Part shown: piece by piece, positions 34,982 through 43,066 of the stretch
Numbering within the stretch: the stretch's first letter is position 1
Layout of the letters: each line of letters begins with the position of its first letter
From: Lachnospiraceae bacterium
GTDB taxonomy: Bacteria; Bacillota; Clostridia; Lachnospirales; Lachnospiraceae
Direction: 5' to 3'
Length of the DNA stretch: 64,000 nucleotides
Assembly (NCBI GenBank): GCA_910575475.1
Contig: CAJTGD010000006.1
Location: forward strand, 62,001 to 126,000
Notes under the pieces: model-generated
The model's database searches: none
The model's input: the letters and a program-made list of their open reading frames with translations, nothing else
Told to the model about the DNA's origin: nothing
Translations under genes and position numbers: made by a program

Positions 34982-35052
34982 ATTATATTTTGTCACCAAT
35001 TTCCGCAAGGAAATTGATGACCTGCTTGCGCTTCAGCGCAATACATATTATA
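34956..35052. repeat. Exact 32-bp direct repeat over the DUF1643 start
   Basis: The segments 34956-34987 and 35021-35052 are identical and begin CCTGCTTGCGCTTCAGCGCA. Each includes ATACAT, i.e. an ATG on the minus strand, and the upstream copy makes a very short dead-end frame. Confidence 0.85.
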
Positions 35053-35112
35053 ACATGGCAAAGCATTTTTGAAAATCTCTGTAACTGAACAATCGTGAAC
35101 TAAAAAAATTAC

Positions 35113-35141
35113 TTTACAGTACGTGCAGTACGTGTTATAAT
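35113..35141 (+). promoter_or_regulatory. hicAB promoter with embedded 9-bp direct repeat
   Basis: TTTACA (35113-35118) and TATAAT (35136-35141) are 17 bases apart. The spacer region contains CAGTACGTG twice in tandem (35117-35134), partly overlapping the -35 box. It is a likely operator for autoregulation by HicB. Confidence 0.75.
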
Positions 35142-35164
35142 CGTATAAAGGCAGGAGGTGGAAC

Positions 35165-35341
35165 ATGAAAGACAGGGATCTTATTAAACTTTTAAAGAAA
35201 AATGGCTGGAAACTCGACAGGATTAACGGAAGCCATCATATTTTCAGAAAAAAAGGAATAACCGTTTCGGTTCCCGTGCATGGAAAAGATGTTCCTACTG
35301 GCCTGCTGCATCAGATTTTGAAAGATGCTGAGCTTAATTAA
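35165..35341 (+). CDS. hicA: HicA-type toxin (1)
   Basis: 58 residues, MKDRDLIKLLKKNGWKLDRI followed by NGSHHIFRKKG and VPVHGKDVPTGLL. This is the HicA double-stranded-RNA-binding-like fold with the catalytic His in GSHH; active HicA cleaves mRNAs. GCAGGAGGTGG precedes ATG 35165. It lies 38 bases before hicB in the usual toxin-first order. Confidence 0.93.
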   Translation: MKDRDLIKLLKKNGWKLDRINGSHHIFRKKGITVSVPVHGKDVPTGLLHQILKDAELN

Positions 35342-35379
35342 ATAGTTCCACCGTTCGCTAATAAAAAGGAGGGTTCGTT

Positions 35380-35757
35380 ATGTTATTTGTGTATCCCGCC
35401 ATCTTCCACAAGGAAGATGAAACCTACTGGGTAGAATTTCCCGACCTGAAAGGCTGCTATAGCAGCGGCTCTACCATTGCAGAAACTATGGAAATGGCGC
35501 AGGAAGCCCTTACAGGGTATCTTTTGTCACTGTTGGAACATGGAGATCATATCGCTTCTCCGTCCGATATTTCATCCTATCACCCGGCTGATGGATTTAC
35601 AACACTTGTTTCATGCGACATTAACCAGTATAAGGAAACGAAAGCCGTCAAGAAAACCCTGACAATTCCGTCTTGGCTGAATGACCGCGCTGTTTCCATG
35701 GGGCTGAACTTTTCCAAAATTTTGCAGGAAGCACTGATTTCAAAAATTACGACATAG
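35380..35757 (+). CDS. hicB: HicB-type antitoxin (1)
   Basis: 125 residues. The N-terminal partial RNase H fold starts MLFVYPAIFHKEDETYWVEF and continues PDLKGCYSSGST. The C-terminus, KTLTIPSWLNDRAVSMGLNF, is a ribbon-helix-helix/HTH DNA-binding part. It binds HicA and should repress its own promoter at the tandem repeats. AAAAGGAGGG precedes the ATG. Confidence 0.92.
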   Translation: MLFVYPAIFHKEDETYWVEFPDLKGCYSSGSTIAETMEMAQEALTGYLLSLLEHGDHIASPSDISSYHPADGFTTLVSCDINQYKETKAVKKTLTIPSWLNDRAVSMGLNFSKILQEALISKITT

Positions 35758-35821
35758 AATTGCTTTCAGAATCTGTGGGAAAATAACTGATATACCCTGC
35801 GCAATCTATATACTATCGTAT

Positions 35822-35852
35822 ACAGAAAGGCTGCCAGTGGCAGGCTTTCTGT
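35822..35852 (+). terminator. Terminator after hicAB (1)
   Basis: ACAGAAAGGCTGCCA pairs with TGGCAGGCTTTCTGT, one mismatch, followed by a T-rich stretch. Confidence 0.7.
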
Positions 35853-35925
35853 ATTAAGTTATTTTCCTACAGGCTTTGGTTCATCTATTTCTGTTCCTAT
35901 AAGCTGTTTCTTTCTGTTTCGCTTT

Positions 35926-36459
35926 TTACAATAATTTTTCATAAAGATTATACCATGGAATCCCATATTCTTCATATCCCAGACTTACGGTTCCGACCAA
36001 CTGATACCCGCATTTTTGATAAAGCCGCTCCGCAGGGAGATTCCCTTTTACCACGTCAAGACGGATGCTCATGCAGCGCTCTTCCCGAGCCGTCTGTTCA
36101 GCAAACATCAATAGCTCTGTTCCTACACCGCAATTCAGGAAGCCGGGATGGACGGCAAGAGTGTAAATGACATAAATACGGCTATAATCATCTTCGGTCA
36201 GCCATTTGACGTTACGATACCCCTCTTCCGGCTCGTGCTTTAAAATGACCGATCCTACAGTTTTATCTCCAAGCAGTGCAATGTACAGCGCATTTGCCAT
36301 AACTCCTTTTTCGGCATCGCATCGAGCCGGATAGTTTCCCTTTTTCCACTTGGGATAATTTGTATGTGTTTCTAAGTGATCGCATATGTCTTCATATAGC
36401 TTCTCGATCTGATCGAGGTCTGCTTCTGCGGCTTTTCTGATCTGAATGTCCTTCTTCAC
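35926..36459 (-). CDS. GNAT family N-acetyltransferase (3)
   Basis: 177 residues from GTG 36459, which has GGGAGG 8 bases upstream; the frame to 36492 has no ribosome site. GNAT motifs: IQIRKAAEADLDQIEKLYED, the acetyl-CoA loop VHPGFLNCGVGTELLMFAEQ and AERLYQKCGYQLVG. The conserved YPKWKKG segment near residue 40 recurs in a Firmicute subfamily of unknown substrate. It lies next to an insertion-sequence remnant. Confidence 0.85.
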   Translation of the reverse strand: MKKDIQIRKAAEADLDQIEKLYEDICDHLETHTNYPKWKKGNYPARCDAEKGVMANALYIALLGDKTVGSVILKHEPEEGYRNVKWLTEDDYSRIYVIYTLAVHPGFLNCGVGTELLMFAEQTAREERCMSIRLDVVKGNLPAERLYQKCGYQLVGTVSLGYEEYGIPWYNLYEKLL

Positions 36460-36550
36460 GGTTGAATCCTCCCAATATAGATACATATACAATTTCGGCT
36501 GGCTGGGTTATTATAACATGTAAAGCCTTTTTTGGAAATCCCCTGGCGTT

Positions 36551-37455
36551 CTAAGTAAATGGTAATGGAAAATGGAAGCGGACCTGAGTTTTACAGTTAC
36601 AAATTAAAAAATCCTTGCATTGCCCAAGATGAAAGGCTTTGCAAGGATTTAATCCTGTTATGATCGCAAAATATCCGTCATATTTCGCATCTTTTTCTGC
36701 TTTTTCTTTATCTACGACTGTGGCTTTTGCAACCTGTTCTTTATCCAAAACTTCCCCCGTCTCTTTCATCACGGTCTCTTCTTTGACGTAGCGGTCTTTC
36801 CCATGGGGGATTCTGTAGGCGTTATTCTTTGTGGATTTTTCTGCACGACGTAGCTTTTCCTCCCGCTTTTTAGCAGCCATTTCCGCATCAGCCTTTGACC
36901 AATAGAGCAGTATTTTCCGCTGGCGTTTGACGGCTTTTTTCGTTTCTATGCGTTCTCCATTCTCGCCGATTTCGAAAGAAATGTCATGTCCTTTATAATC
37001 CTCTGTAATCAGCTTCCATTTATAGGAACCATCTTTGTTTTGCATCCACCCTTCCGGATCGAACAGCTCTTTCTGGTAACGCTTGCCCTTGGTCCCTTTT
37101 AGAACCTGTGAGAATACATAGCCGTCACCCTGGCTGCATAAAAGATCAATGTTATGGGAGCAGTTCATTCCTTTGTCAGCTACAACCACGGTTCTCGCTA
37201 CGCCGTACTCTTTTTTGAAACCATCCAGATTTTCTTTCAGAGTATCCGAATCACTCATGTTGCCGCGGAAGATATCCATACAGACGGGAATTCCATTTCC
37301 ATCTATAAATAGTCCCATCTGGATGATGGGGGTGAGCTGGTGCTCTTTGGAGACCCCTTTCTGCGCAAGGGCCGGACCTGTCACCAGATTTCCATGCCTG
37401 TCCCGCCCGGCAAGCCTGGTTCTGGTGAGCGAATGCGTGCCGGAATCGAGAATGG
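36551..37455 (-). mobile_element. IS1634/IS4-type transposase remnant
   Basis: Encodes a middle piece of a DDE transposase: GVSKEHQLTPIIQMGLFIDG followed by NGIPVCMDIFRGNMSDSDTL, then VVVADKGMNCSHNIDLL and YDGYFAIIT. The upstream part is cut at about 37455, where transporter sequence begins. Downstream, after YDGYFAIIT the frame runs through a hairpin and loses homology. Both ends of the transposase and the IS termini are missing. The call is firm for the family type and less so for the exact IS name. Confidence 0.75.
36606..36650 (-). terminator. Hairpin with T-run inside the transposase remnant
   Basis: AAATCCTTGCA (36609-36619) and TGCAAGGATTT (36640-36650) form an 11-bp perfect stem with a 20-base loop. 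On the minus strand it is followed by a T-run, like an intrinsic terminator. It marks where transposase homology has ended. Confidence 0.65.
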
Positions 37456-37788
37456 CGGAGGGCGTCAGCCGGAGTGATTAATTTTCTGATCCCGTATAAA
37501 GCACAGGCGGAAGAAAGAAAAAAGGGAGAACACCGGATTCGGATTTCCGGCCTTGTGGAGCCGAAGCTGATCGGACTCAGCGGGGTAAACGCGGCATTTA
37601 CCATGGTGCAGGGGATCATCAGTGCATTTCTTCTGACTATGACATTGGAGAAAGGGCTGGGACAGGCATTGGGGCCGATGCTGGGCGGCATGGTTGCCGA
37701 TGTGACCGGGTACAGCAATATGTATCTCTGGTGTATCGTGCCGTTGGCGGCGGCATGGGTTTACTTTTTGAAAAGAGAAAAACAGTAG
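37456..37788 (+). pseudogene. MFS/sugar-cation transporter, C-terminal fragment
   Basis: Encodes INFLIPYKAQAEERKKGEHR, then KLIGLSGVNAAFTMVQGI, GLGQALGPMLGGMVADVTGY and SNMYLWCIVPLAAAWVYFL: the last membrane helices of a major facilitator transporter. Its 5' part is replaced by transposase sequence at about 37455. It is followed by the start of a second transporter gene 67 bases on. It is not expected to be expressed as a functional protein. Confidence 0.7.
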
Positions 37789-37854
37789 TTTTTGAAAATG
37801 CGCGACGCCGGTAAAAGCCGGTTCCGTCAAAATGAGATTAGGAAGGTATTTACT

Positions 37855-38607
37855 ATGGATAAAAAGAAGTTTGGTAAGGTTACTCTGATGGAGAAACTGA
37901 TCTATGGATCCGGTGATGTGGGTCTCAATATCATGTTCACGATCTTTAGCTCCTATATTATGTATTTTTATACGGATGTCGTTATGGTCAACGCGGCGAT
38001 CATCGGGACGGTTATTTTGATCTCGCGGATCATCGACGGGGTGTCGGATCTGATCGCGGGACGATGGATTGATACCCATTCAGGCAAATGGGGCCACTGT
38101 ATGACGGTCATTGTAAAATGGTCGATCCCCCTGGCAGTTTCACTGCTGCTGCTGTTTACCGTACCAGATACCAGCATCGGGATTCGGGTGACCTACATAT
38201 TCATCACCTACAACCTGTTCAATACCGTGCTCGCTACCTTCGTAGGTATCGCGCACAGCGCGCTGCCGACCTATGTTACGGATGATCCGCTGCATCGTTC
38301 GCAGATGATGGTGTTCAAAATGCTGTTCGCGGCCATCGCCCAGACTGCCATGGCCAGCGCGATCACGCCTATGGTCAACTTTTTCGGAGGCGAGGCAGAC
38401 CGGATGGCGTAGGTGAAATCTGTCGCGGTGCTCGGAGTGATTGGTTTATTCTTTCTGGCTCTCAATGTGATATTTGTCCATGAGCGGGTGGAAGTGCCTG
38501 CGAAACTGAACCAGGAGAGCTTTTGGGCCAGCCTGAAGATTGCTGTGACGAACAAATATTGGATCATCTGTCTTGTATTTAATTTGTGCATCAATATCGT
38601 TCTTTGA
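37855..38607 (+). pseudogene. GPH-family sugar:cation symporter, nonsense mutation and 3' truncation
   Basis: From ATG 37855 the frame encodes FGKVTLMEKLIYGSGDVGLN, the GPH opening, and RIIDGVSDLIAGRWIDTHSG, the family's cation-site loop. At 38410-38412 an in-frame TAG follows GGEADRMA; the next codons continue VKSVAVLGVIGLFFLAL in the same frame, so TAG probably replaces a Trp codon (TGG). The continuation stops at 38607, about half of the usual length of roughly 450 residues. The gene is therefore dead twice over. Confidence 0.85.
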
Positions 38608-38608
38608 C

Positions 38609-38830
38609 GGTATGGCTCTCCCATGGTCCGACTGCGGTTGACCGGAACGTGCTTGATGGTGTCATCGCTGTGTGCGATGAAATCCTTGCCGGCACAAATG
38701 ACTGACAGCCTTATGAGTTCATGGGACAGAGCCTGCGCATGGCAAAGAAGGTGAAGGACCGTGTACGCCTGGACGGAGGACTGGGGAATATTGTGTATCA
38801 TCCGGAAAAGGTGTTTGCGGCAAAAAAATG
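38609..38830 (+). pseudogene. Possible MBL-fold hydrolase C-terminal remnant
   Basis: One frame gives WLSHGPTAVDRNVLDGVIAV then CDEILAGTND and a stop; another gives YEFMGQSLRMAKKVKDRVRL and DGGLGNIVYHPEKVF. The H-G-P and 'CDEILAG' patterns resemble the end of metallo-beta-lactamase-fold proteins, but the match is from memory and short. A one-base shift with a stop links the two frames. Between this and the TetR gene (38.8-39.1 kb) I see only the repeats, a terminator and a promoter. Confidence 0.35.
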
Positions 38831-38888
38831 TATTCATTTTTCCGAGATATCAGCATCTAATAATCTCAAAGACAAAAAACAGTCTTTC

Positions 38889-38962
38889 GGAGAATCCCTG
38901 CCGTATAGTGGGAGCATTAAACTCGGGAGAGTCCTTGCCAAATAGTGGGAAATTTTAAACTC
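38889..38962 (+). repeat. Two imperfect tandem repeats of about 37 bp
   Basis: Both units follow GGAGA-n-TCC-n-TGCC-nn-ATAGTGGGA, a short variable stretch, then TTAAACTC. The first is 38889-38924, the second 38926-38962. They immediately precede a terminator. Confidence 0.7.
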
Positions 38963-38963
38963 T

Positions 38964-38995
38964 AAAGAAGTGGTTCGGCCACTTCTTTTATTTTT
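38964..38995 (+). terminator. Intrinsic terminator with UUCG-type loop
   Basis: AAAGAAGTGG and CCACTTCTTT pair around TTCGG, followed by TATTTTT. Clear intrinsic terminator upstream of the TetR gene. Confidence 0.85.
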
Positions 38996-39064
38996 CAGGA
39001 GAAAACATATGATAAATGAATTTAAAATATACAGTGTGTCAGTTCCAAATCAAAAAAATAGGTA

Positions 39065-39093
39065 TTGCCAACAGCCCCGTAAGCATGTATAAT
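39065..39093 (+). promoter_or_regulatory. Promoter of the TetR regulator
   Basis: TTGCCA (39065-39070) and TATAAT (39088-39093) are separated by 17 bases, about 50 bases before the coding start. Confidence 0.65.
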
Positions 39094-39145
39094 TTTTACA
39101 GAAATTTCATGGAACAAAATCATTTTTGGAGAGAGGTGGTTGACG

Positions 39146-39790
39146 TTGGATGACACCAGAACCCGGATTATTTCCGCCGCGATGAAGGCTGTGCGGGAGT
39201 ACGGCCTGGAAGGGGTGCGGATCCAGAATGTCAGCGATCTGGCGGGGATATCCCCCGGGGCATTGTACCGTCACTTCAACAGCAAGGACCAGCTGATCGA
39301 GGAATGCTTTACCTATGTGGACAAGCAGGCGGCAGAGATCTTCGAGCATTTAAAGTTCAACCCTGTGGCCATGGCCGCCGACCCGGTCGGAACGGTAAAA
39401 AGCCTGTGGCTGCCGTATTTCCGTTTTTGGGTGGCGCATCCGGATGAGACGGTATTCTATCATCGATTTCGAGACAGCACCTTTTTCCCGAAATATCATG
39501 AAACCCGGGACACGAGTTATTTCAGCTCCTTCGTCGGTATGGTACATACATTCAAGGCGACGTTTCCCCGCCTGAAAAAAATCAATCAGGATCTGCTGTG
39601 GCTTCATATTCTTACATGCACCGTGCTGTACGCCAAGTATGTAGTAGAGGGCGTACTCCCGGACGATCAGGAGACGGAAGACACGGTATTCAGGTTGCTG
39701 TGTACCGGACTGAGCGGTTATCTGAAGCCGGAGAAAGCCGAAAAGGGAAAAAAGAATTTAAAAATGAAGATAGGCCCTTCTGAATCATAG
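39146..39790 (+). CDS. TetR/AcrR family regulator (1)
   Basis: Repressor of about 214 residues. The N-terminal HTH is recognised from TRTRIISAAMKAVREYGLEG, VRIQNVSDLAGISPGALYRH and FNSKDQLIEECF. The C-terminal ligand domain is variable. The start is TTG 39146 (AGAGGTGG 6 bases before) or TTG 39140, which abuts the ribosome site. No obvious target gene is adjacent; the diguanylate cyclase gene follows 78 bases later. Confidence 0.85.
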   Translation: MDDTRTRIISAAMKAVREYGLEGVRIQNVSDLAGISPGALYRHFNSKDQLIEECFTYVDKQAAEIFEHLKFNPVAMAADPVGTVKSLWLPYFRFWVAHPDETVFYHRFRDSTFFPKYHETRDTSYFSSFVGMVHTFKATFPRLKKINQDLLWLHILTCTVLYAKYVVEGVLPDDQETEDTVFRLLCTGLSGYLKPEKAEKGKKNLKMKIGPSES

Positions 39791-39868
39791 TGGGGCATAT
39801 TTTTGACGTGCGCAGTAAATAAACATTTACTTACGGAATAGGGATTTTAAGAAAGGACAGGAAGCGCT

Positions 39869-40786
39869 ATGGAAAAAATTTTGATCGTTGATGACAGTAT
39901 CTTGCAGGCAGCCCAATTAAAAAAAATTTTGGAGGATGAGTATGAGATCACCACCGCGCATACGGCGGAGGAGGGGCTTGGCCTTGCCAGCACTGAAAAT
40001 TATTCCCTGATCCTGCTGGATGTCGTGATGCCGGGGATGGACGGTTTTACGCTGCTGAAAAAGCTGCAGGAGGAGATCATTACCCAAAGTGTACCGGTGA
40101 TCCTGATCACCAGCCTGACTGACATTGAGAACGAGCAGTATGGGCTGATCCTGGGGGCGGTGGATTATGTTACAAAGCCGTTCCACGCGCGGATTATAAA
40201 AGCGCGGGTCAATACACATGTCAAGCTGTATCAATACCGGAGACAGATTGAGCAGCAATCCATGACCGATCAGCTGACGGGAATCGCGAACAGACGGAAG
40301 TATGAGGACTACAGTATTACGAAATGGAACGAAGCGATTCGTCTGCGGGTCCCGTTTACGATCTGTATGTTTGATATTGACCGCTTCAAAGTATATAATG
40401 ACACATTCGGCCATCCCGCGGGGGATAAAGTCATTGAAGCGGTAGCAAAGACAGCGGCTGGGCATTTGAAGCGCAGTACGGATTTTCTGGCCCGTTACGG
40501 AGGGGAAGAATTTGTAGGGATCCTTTTGGGAGACAGCGCTGAGAAAGCGTTTGCGCATCTGAAAAGGATCCGGCAGGAGATAGAGAATCTCCACATTCCT
40601 CATGATCCTTCTGTGTCCCAATGGGTCACGGTCAGTATCGGGGGCGTGACTATCATGCCGCAGAGGGAAAGCTCCTATGACTCTTACTTAAAAATTGCGG
40701 ATACGATGCTGTACGACGCGAAAAAAAACGGACGCAACAGAGTGATCTGGGCGGACGAGAAAATGAAGCAGCTGCATGAAAAATGA
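39869..40786 (+). CDS. Response regulator diguanylate cyclase (REC-GGDEF)
   Basis: 305 residues. Residues 1-125 form a receiver domain (ILIVDDSILQAAQLKKIL, phospho-acceptor Asp in LLDVVMPGMDGF, Lys in VTKPFHARI). Residues 135-300 form a GGDEF domain with DQLTGIANRR, FDIDRFKVYNDTFGHPAGD and the active-site variant YGGEEF, which is catalytically competent. It should make cyclic di-GMP on phosphorylation. No kinase gene is adjacent. The next gene encodes a PilZ-type effector 27 bases later. Confidence 0.93.
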   Translation: MEKILIVDDSILQAAQLKKILEDEYEITTAHTAEEGLGLASTENYSLILLDVVMPGMDGFTLLKKLQEEIITQSVPVILITSLTDIENEQYGLILGAVDYVTKPFHARIIKARVNTHVKLYQYRRQIEQQSMTDQLTGIANRRKYEDYSITKWNEAIRLRVPFTICMFDIDRFKVYNDTFGHPAGDKVIEAVAKTAAGHLKRSTDFLARYGGEEFVGILLGDSAEKAFAHLKRIRQEIENLHIPHDPSVSQWVTVSIGGVTIMPQRESSYDSYLKIADTMLYDAKKNGRNRVIWADEKMKQLHEK

Positions 40787-40813
40787 TGTGTGATAGGATC
40801 AGGAGGTAAAAAG

Positions 40814-41701
40814 ATGCGTCTATTTGGTCTATTTGGAAAGGGCAGCAAGGAACAGCCGAAGGAAAATGAACAGAACACAGAAGAAAACAGCCATGCGGAG
40901 ATTACGGCTTATTCCGGTATGCGTGTAGAGGTAACGACCTTTGAAGGCGAGCTGCTTTTTGTCGCAAAGCTGGTGAACCTGCGGGAAAATCAGGCAGTGC
41001 TGCAGCAATATTCGGAGACCGAGCGTTCCAAAGAGATACTGCGGCAATATACCGAAGGGGAAGACGACGGGAAGACGCAGGCGCGGGAAGCGGGAAGCTC
41101 CGCAAATACAGCGCCGGAGTCCCTGGAAGTGGTATTTGCCAGGATGCTGGCGCGGCAGGCACAGGAAGCGGAGCAGGCTGAGAAGGAGCAGGATTCGGAA
41201 GAAGAGAAGCAGAAGGAACCGCTCCATGTCAGGATCCGCGGATACAATGACCACGAAAGAAAAGCGGTTTATATGGAGGGCTTCATTACGCCCGAAGAAA
41301 AACATACATGGAAGGTGGAAGAATTAACGGTTACCCGGATCGGAAATGACCGCGCCTTTTTCCGGCTGGAAACGAATCTTGACGCGGTCGTTACCACATT
41401 CGGCGGATTTTCCGCCAGGGAGCAGGACTGTAAAATGCTGAATATCAGTGTCGGGGGTGCCCGCATCCTCTCAGAGCAATTATATCATGAAGGGGATAAA
41501 TTCCTGCTGAAGGTGCAGCTTCTGGAGGACAGGCCGATGTCCGTGATGTTCTGCGAAGTGCTGCGCGTCTTCGAGAGAGAAGGCTCAAAATATGAATATG
41601 GCTGCCGGTTTTTAGAGCTGAACGAAGAGGATCAGGACAAGATCACCCAGAACATTTTTGCGGCCCAGCTTGCGGAGCGCCGTAAAAAGCGGGGGCAGTG
41701 A
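40814..41701 (+). CDS. PilZ domain protein, c-di-GMP effector
   Basis: 295 residues from ATG 40814 (AGGAGG precedes). A charged, Glu/Gln-rich segment around residues 75-145 splits the protein. A C-terminal PilZ domain carries RAFFR (the RxxxR motif) near residue 178 and NISVGGARI (the N-x-S-x-x-G motif) near 215, both needed for c-di-GMP binding. An N-terminal YcgR-like part is plausible. Pairing with the cyclase upstream suggests local signalling to adhesion, polysaccharide or motility functions. Confidence 0.8.
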   Translation: MRLFGLFGKGSKEQPKENEQNTEENSHAEITAYSGMRVEVTTFEGELLFVAKLVNLRENQAVLQQYSETERSKEILRQYTEGEDDGKTQAREAGSSANTAPESLEVVFARMLARQAQEAEQAEKEQDSEEEKQKEPLHVRIRGYNDHERKAVYMEGFITPEEKHTWKVEELTVTRIGNDRAFFRLETNLDAVVTTFGGFSAREQDCKMLNISVGGARILSEQLYHEGDKFLLKVQLLEDRPMSVMFCEVLRVFEREGSKYEYGCRFLELNEEDQDKITQNIFAAQLAERRKKRGQ

Positions 41702-41717
41702 GATTACGGGGCAGGGG

Positions 41718-42548
41718 ACAGGCTTAAAGCCCGTCCCTTGCCTTTCCGATACATGCGTTCATCTTATCCACATTTTTCTTCCAGAGTAGAAACTGTGAGA
41801 TCCATATCACAGCAAAGATCAGGACAAATATCCCCAGATACTCAAGAAAGCCCGCGATGCTGTGCTCCATCCAGTACAGAAGATAGGCGATCGGCATCAT
41901 GACCGCGGAGACGATCAGGAAATAGATCCCGGTCTGCTTTACGATGCTCCAGTGTTCCATTTCCCAGATCACCGAGCAGGCTCCGAAGCCGGTGCCCAGC
42001 AGCCCGCAGAGCAGCGCCTGCAGAACAACAGCATAGATTTCATTTCCCATGCTTTCGATCAGCTCGGGGACGCAGGGCGAATAATAGCCGTCTGCCCAGA
42101 TCAGGGATGTGCAGATCGTGATCACATATCCAACCGCGATCCCCAGCGGAAATCCCAGAGCTCCCCGCAAAATGATTTTCTTTTTCATATTCATCACCTC
42201 ATATTCCCAGAACTTTTTTGATTTTTGAAACATACCGCCTGGATACATAGGTCACCGTGCCGTTTGACAGCTTTACATAGATCGTGCCTGCAAAACTCAG
42301 ATCAAAGTTGACGACCTTTTTTAAATGGATGATCTCCGAATTGGAGATCCGGACAAACTGGTGGGGACTGAGCCGCTCCTCCAGCTCGTACAGCCGGAGC
42401 CGCAGGGTGTATTCGCCTTTGCCGGTGACTGCGAATACCTTTCCGGAAGCGGCATAGATACGTATCAGATCCTCCGGCTCCAGTACCTCCAGCTTGCCGT
42501 CCCTGGTGCCGGAGATCGCCTGCGGAATCTCATCGGAAAGCCTTCTGA
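41718..42548. repeat. Duplicated DUF3021-LytTR segment, copy 1
   Basis: About 830 bp recurring almost unchanged at 53886-54716 in the same orientation, with a constant offset of 12,168. Identity falls off sharply after the 'GGAAAGCCTTCTGA' sequence at 42548. This copy has the complete LytTR gene. Confidence 0.9.
41724..42188 (-). CDS. DUF3021 family membrane protein (copy 1)
   Basis: 154 residues, four hydrophobic helices, beginning MKKKIILRGALGFPLGIAVG. DUF3021 proteins are encoded next to LytTR regulators, as here, and probably inhibit or sense for them. ATG 42188 has GAGGTG 6 bases upstream; the frame to 42248 is an artefact of that site. A 97%-class duplicate lies at 53892-54356. Function unproven. 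Confidence 0.85.
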   Translation of the reverse strand: MKKKIILRGALGFPLGIAVGYVITICTSLIWADGYYSPCVPELIESMGNEIYAVVLQALLCGLLGTGFGACSVIWEMEHWSIVKQTGIYFLIVSAVMMPIAYLLYWMEHSIAGFLEYLGIFVLIFAVIWISQFLLWKKNVDKMNACIGKARDGL

Positions 42549-42639
42549 CGATCCGGTTCACCTCTTCCGTCATGGATGCGGCGGTGATGACGACCTTCGG
42601 CTCCGGCTGGGACGGATCGATCTTGATTTCAACCTGCAT
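42199..42639 (-). CDS. LytTR family DNA-binding regulator
   Basis: 146 residues from ATG 42639 (GGAGGTG precedes). The C-terminal LytTR domain is clear from YELEERLSPHQFVRISNSEI and VTYVSRRYVSKIKKVLG; the N-terminal VEIKIDPSQPEPKVVITAAS lacks a phospho-receiver. Together with the DUF3021 membrane protein it forms a LytTR regulatory pair that usually controls itself. Its truncated duplicate lies at 54367-54716. Confidence 0.9.
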   Translation of the reverse strand: MQVEIKIDPSQPEPKVVITAASMTEEVNRIVRRLSDEIPQAISGTRDGKLEVLEPEDLIRIYAASGKVFAVTGKGEYTLRLRLYELEERLSPHQFVRISNSEIIHLKKVVNFDLSFAGTIYVKLSNGTVTYVSRRYVSKIKKVLGI

Positions 42640-42852
42640 GAAATTCACCTCCTAAGCGGGCGGGAGACAATCTTTCTGATCAATCATGGAAGACGTTTGA
42701 TATTGTACCCCGCCTGTGACTGCATTATAGAAAAAATAGATGCGGGGCGCAATAGATTTGCGACAGGTGGTTGATTTTGCGGGATAGGCGGCTGCTTCAT
42801 TGCAAGTACATTATGAATATACACAACTGTACTGGTTTAATACAAATAAAAA

Positions 42853-42873
42853 GTGGATTATATTAAAAACCAC
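42853..42873. promoter_or_regulatory. GTGGATTA dyad operator, site 1
   Basis: GTGGATTA-N7-AACCAC, 21 bp, with the same arm spacing as the sites at 43030 and 47291. It lies 136 bases upstream of the -35 box of the PTS operon in an AT-rich gap (42640-43066) that otherwise holds no gene. A binding site for one of the GntR/UTRA regulators is inferred. Confidence 0.65.
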
Positions 42874-42988
42874 TAAAAAATAAATAAATTTTTGTATAAA
42901 TACTACAAAGAGAAAAATAAATATAAGTTAAATTAAACAAAAATAGATCACACAAAATGTTGAATATGTAGAAAAAAAATAAATATAG

Positions 42989-43017
42989 TTGAAAATAAAA
43001 AAACAATCTGATATATT
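42989..43017 (+). promoter_or_regulatory. Promoter of the PTS/epimerase operon
   Basis: TTGAAA (42989-42994) and TATATT (43012-43017), 17-base spacer. The operator at 43030 begins just past the expected transcription start. Confidence 0.65.
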
Positions 43018-43029
43018 AAATTAAAACAA

Positions 43030-43050
43030 GTGGATTAATAACAGAACCAC
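43030..43050. promoter_or_regulatory. GTGGATTA dyad operator, site 2
   Basis: GTGGATTA-N7-AACCAC (43030-43050), located between the promoter and the first gene, where a bound repressor would block elongation. Confidence 0.7.
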
Positions 43051-43066
43051 AGAAAGGAGGAAAGGG

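Noticed and set aside
38889-38962. Possible CRISPR array from 37-bp tandem repeats
   Set aside because: Only two imperfect units, no constant-length unique spacers and no cas genes.
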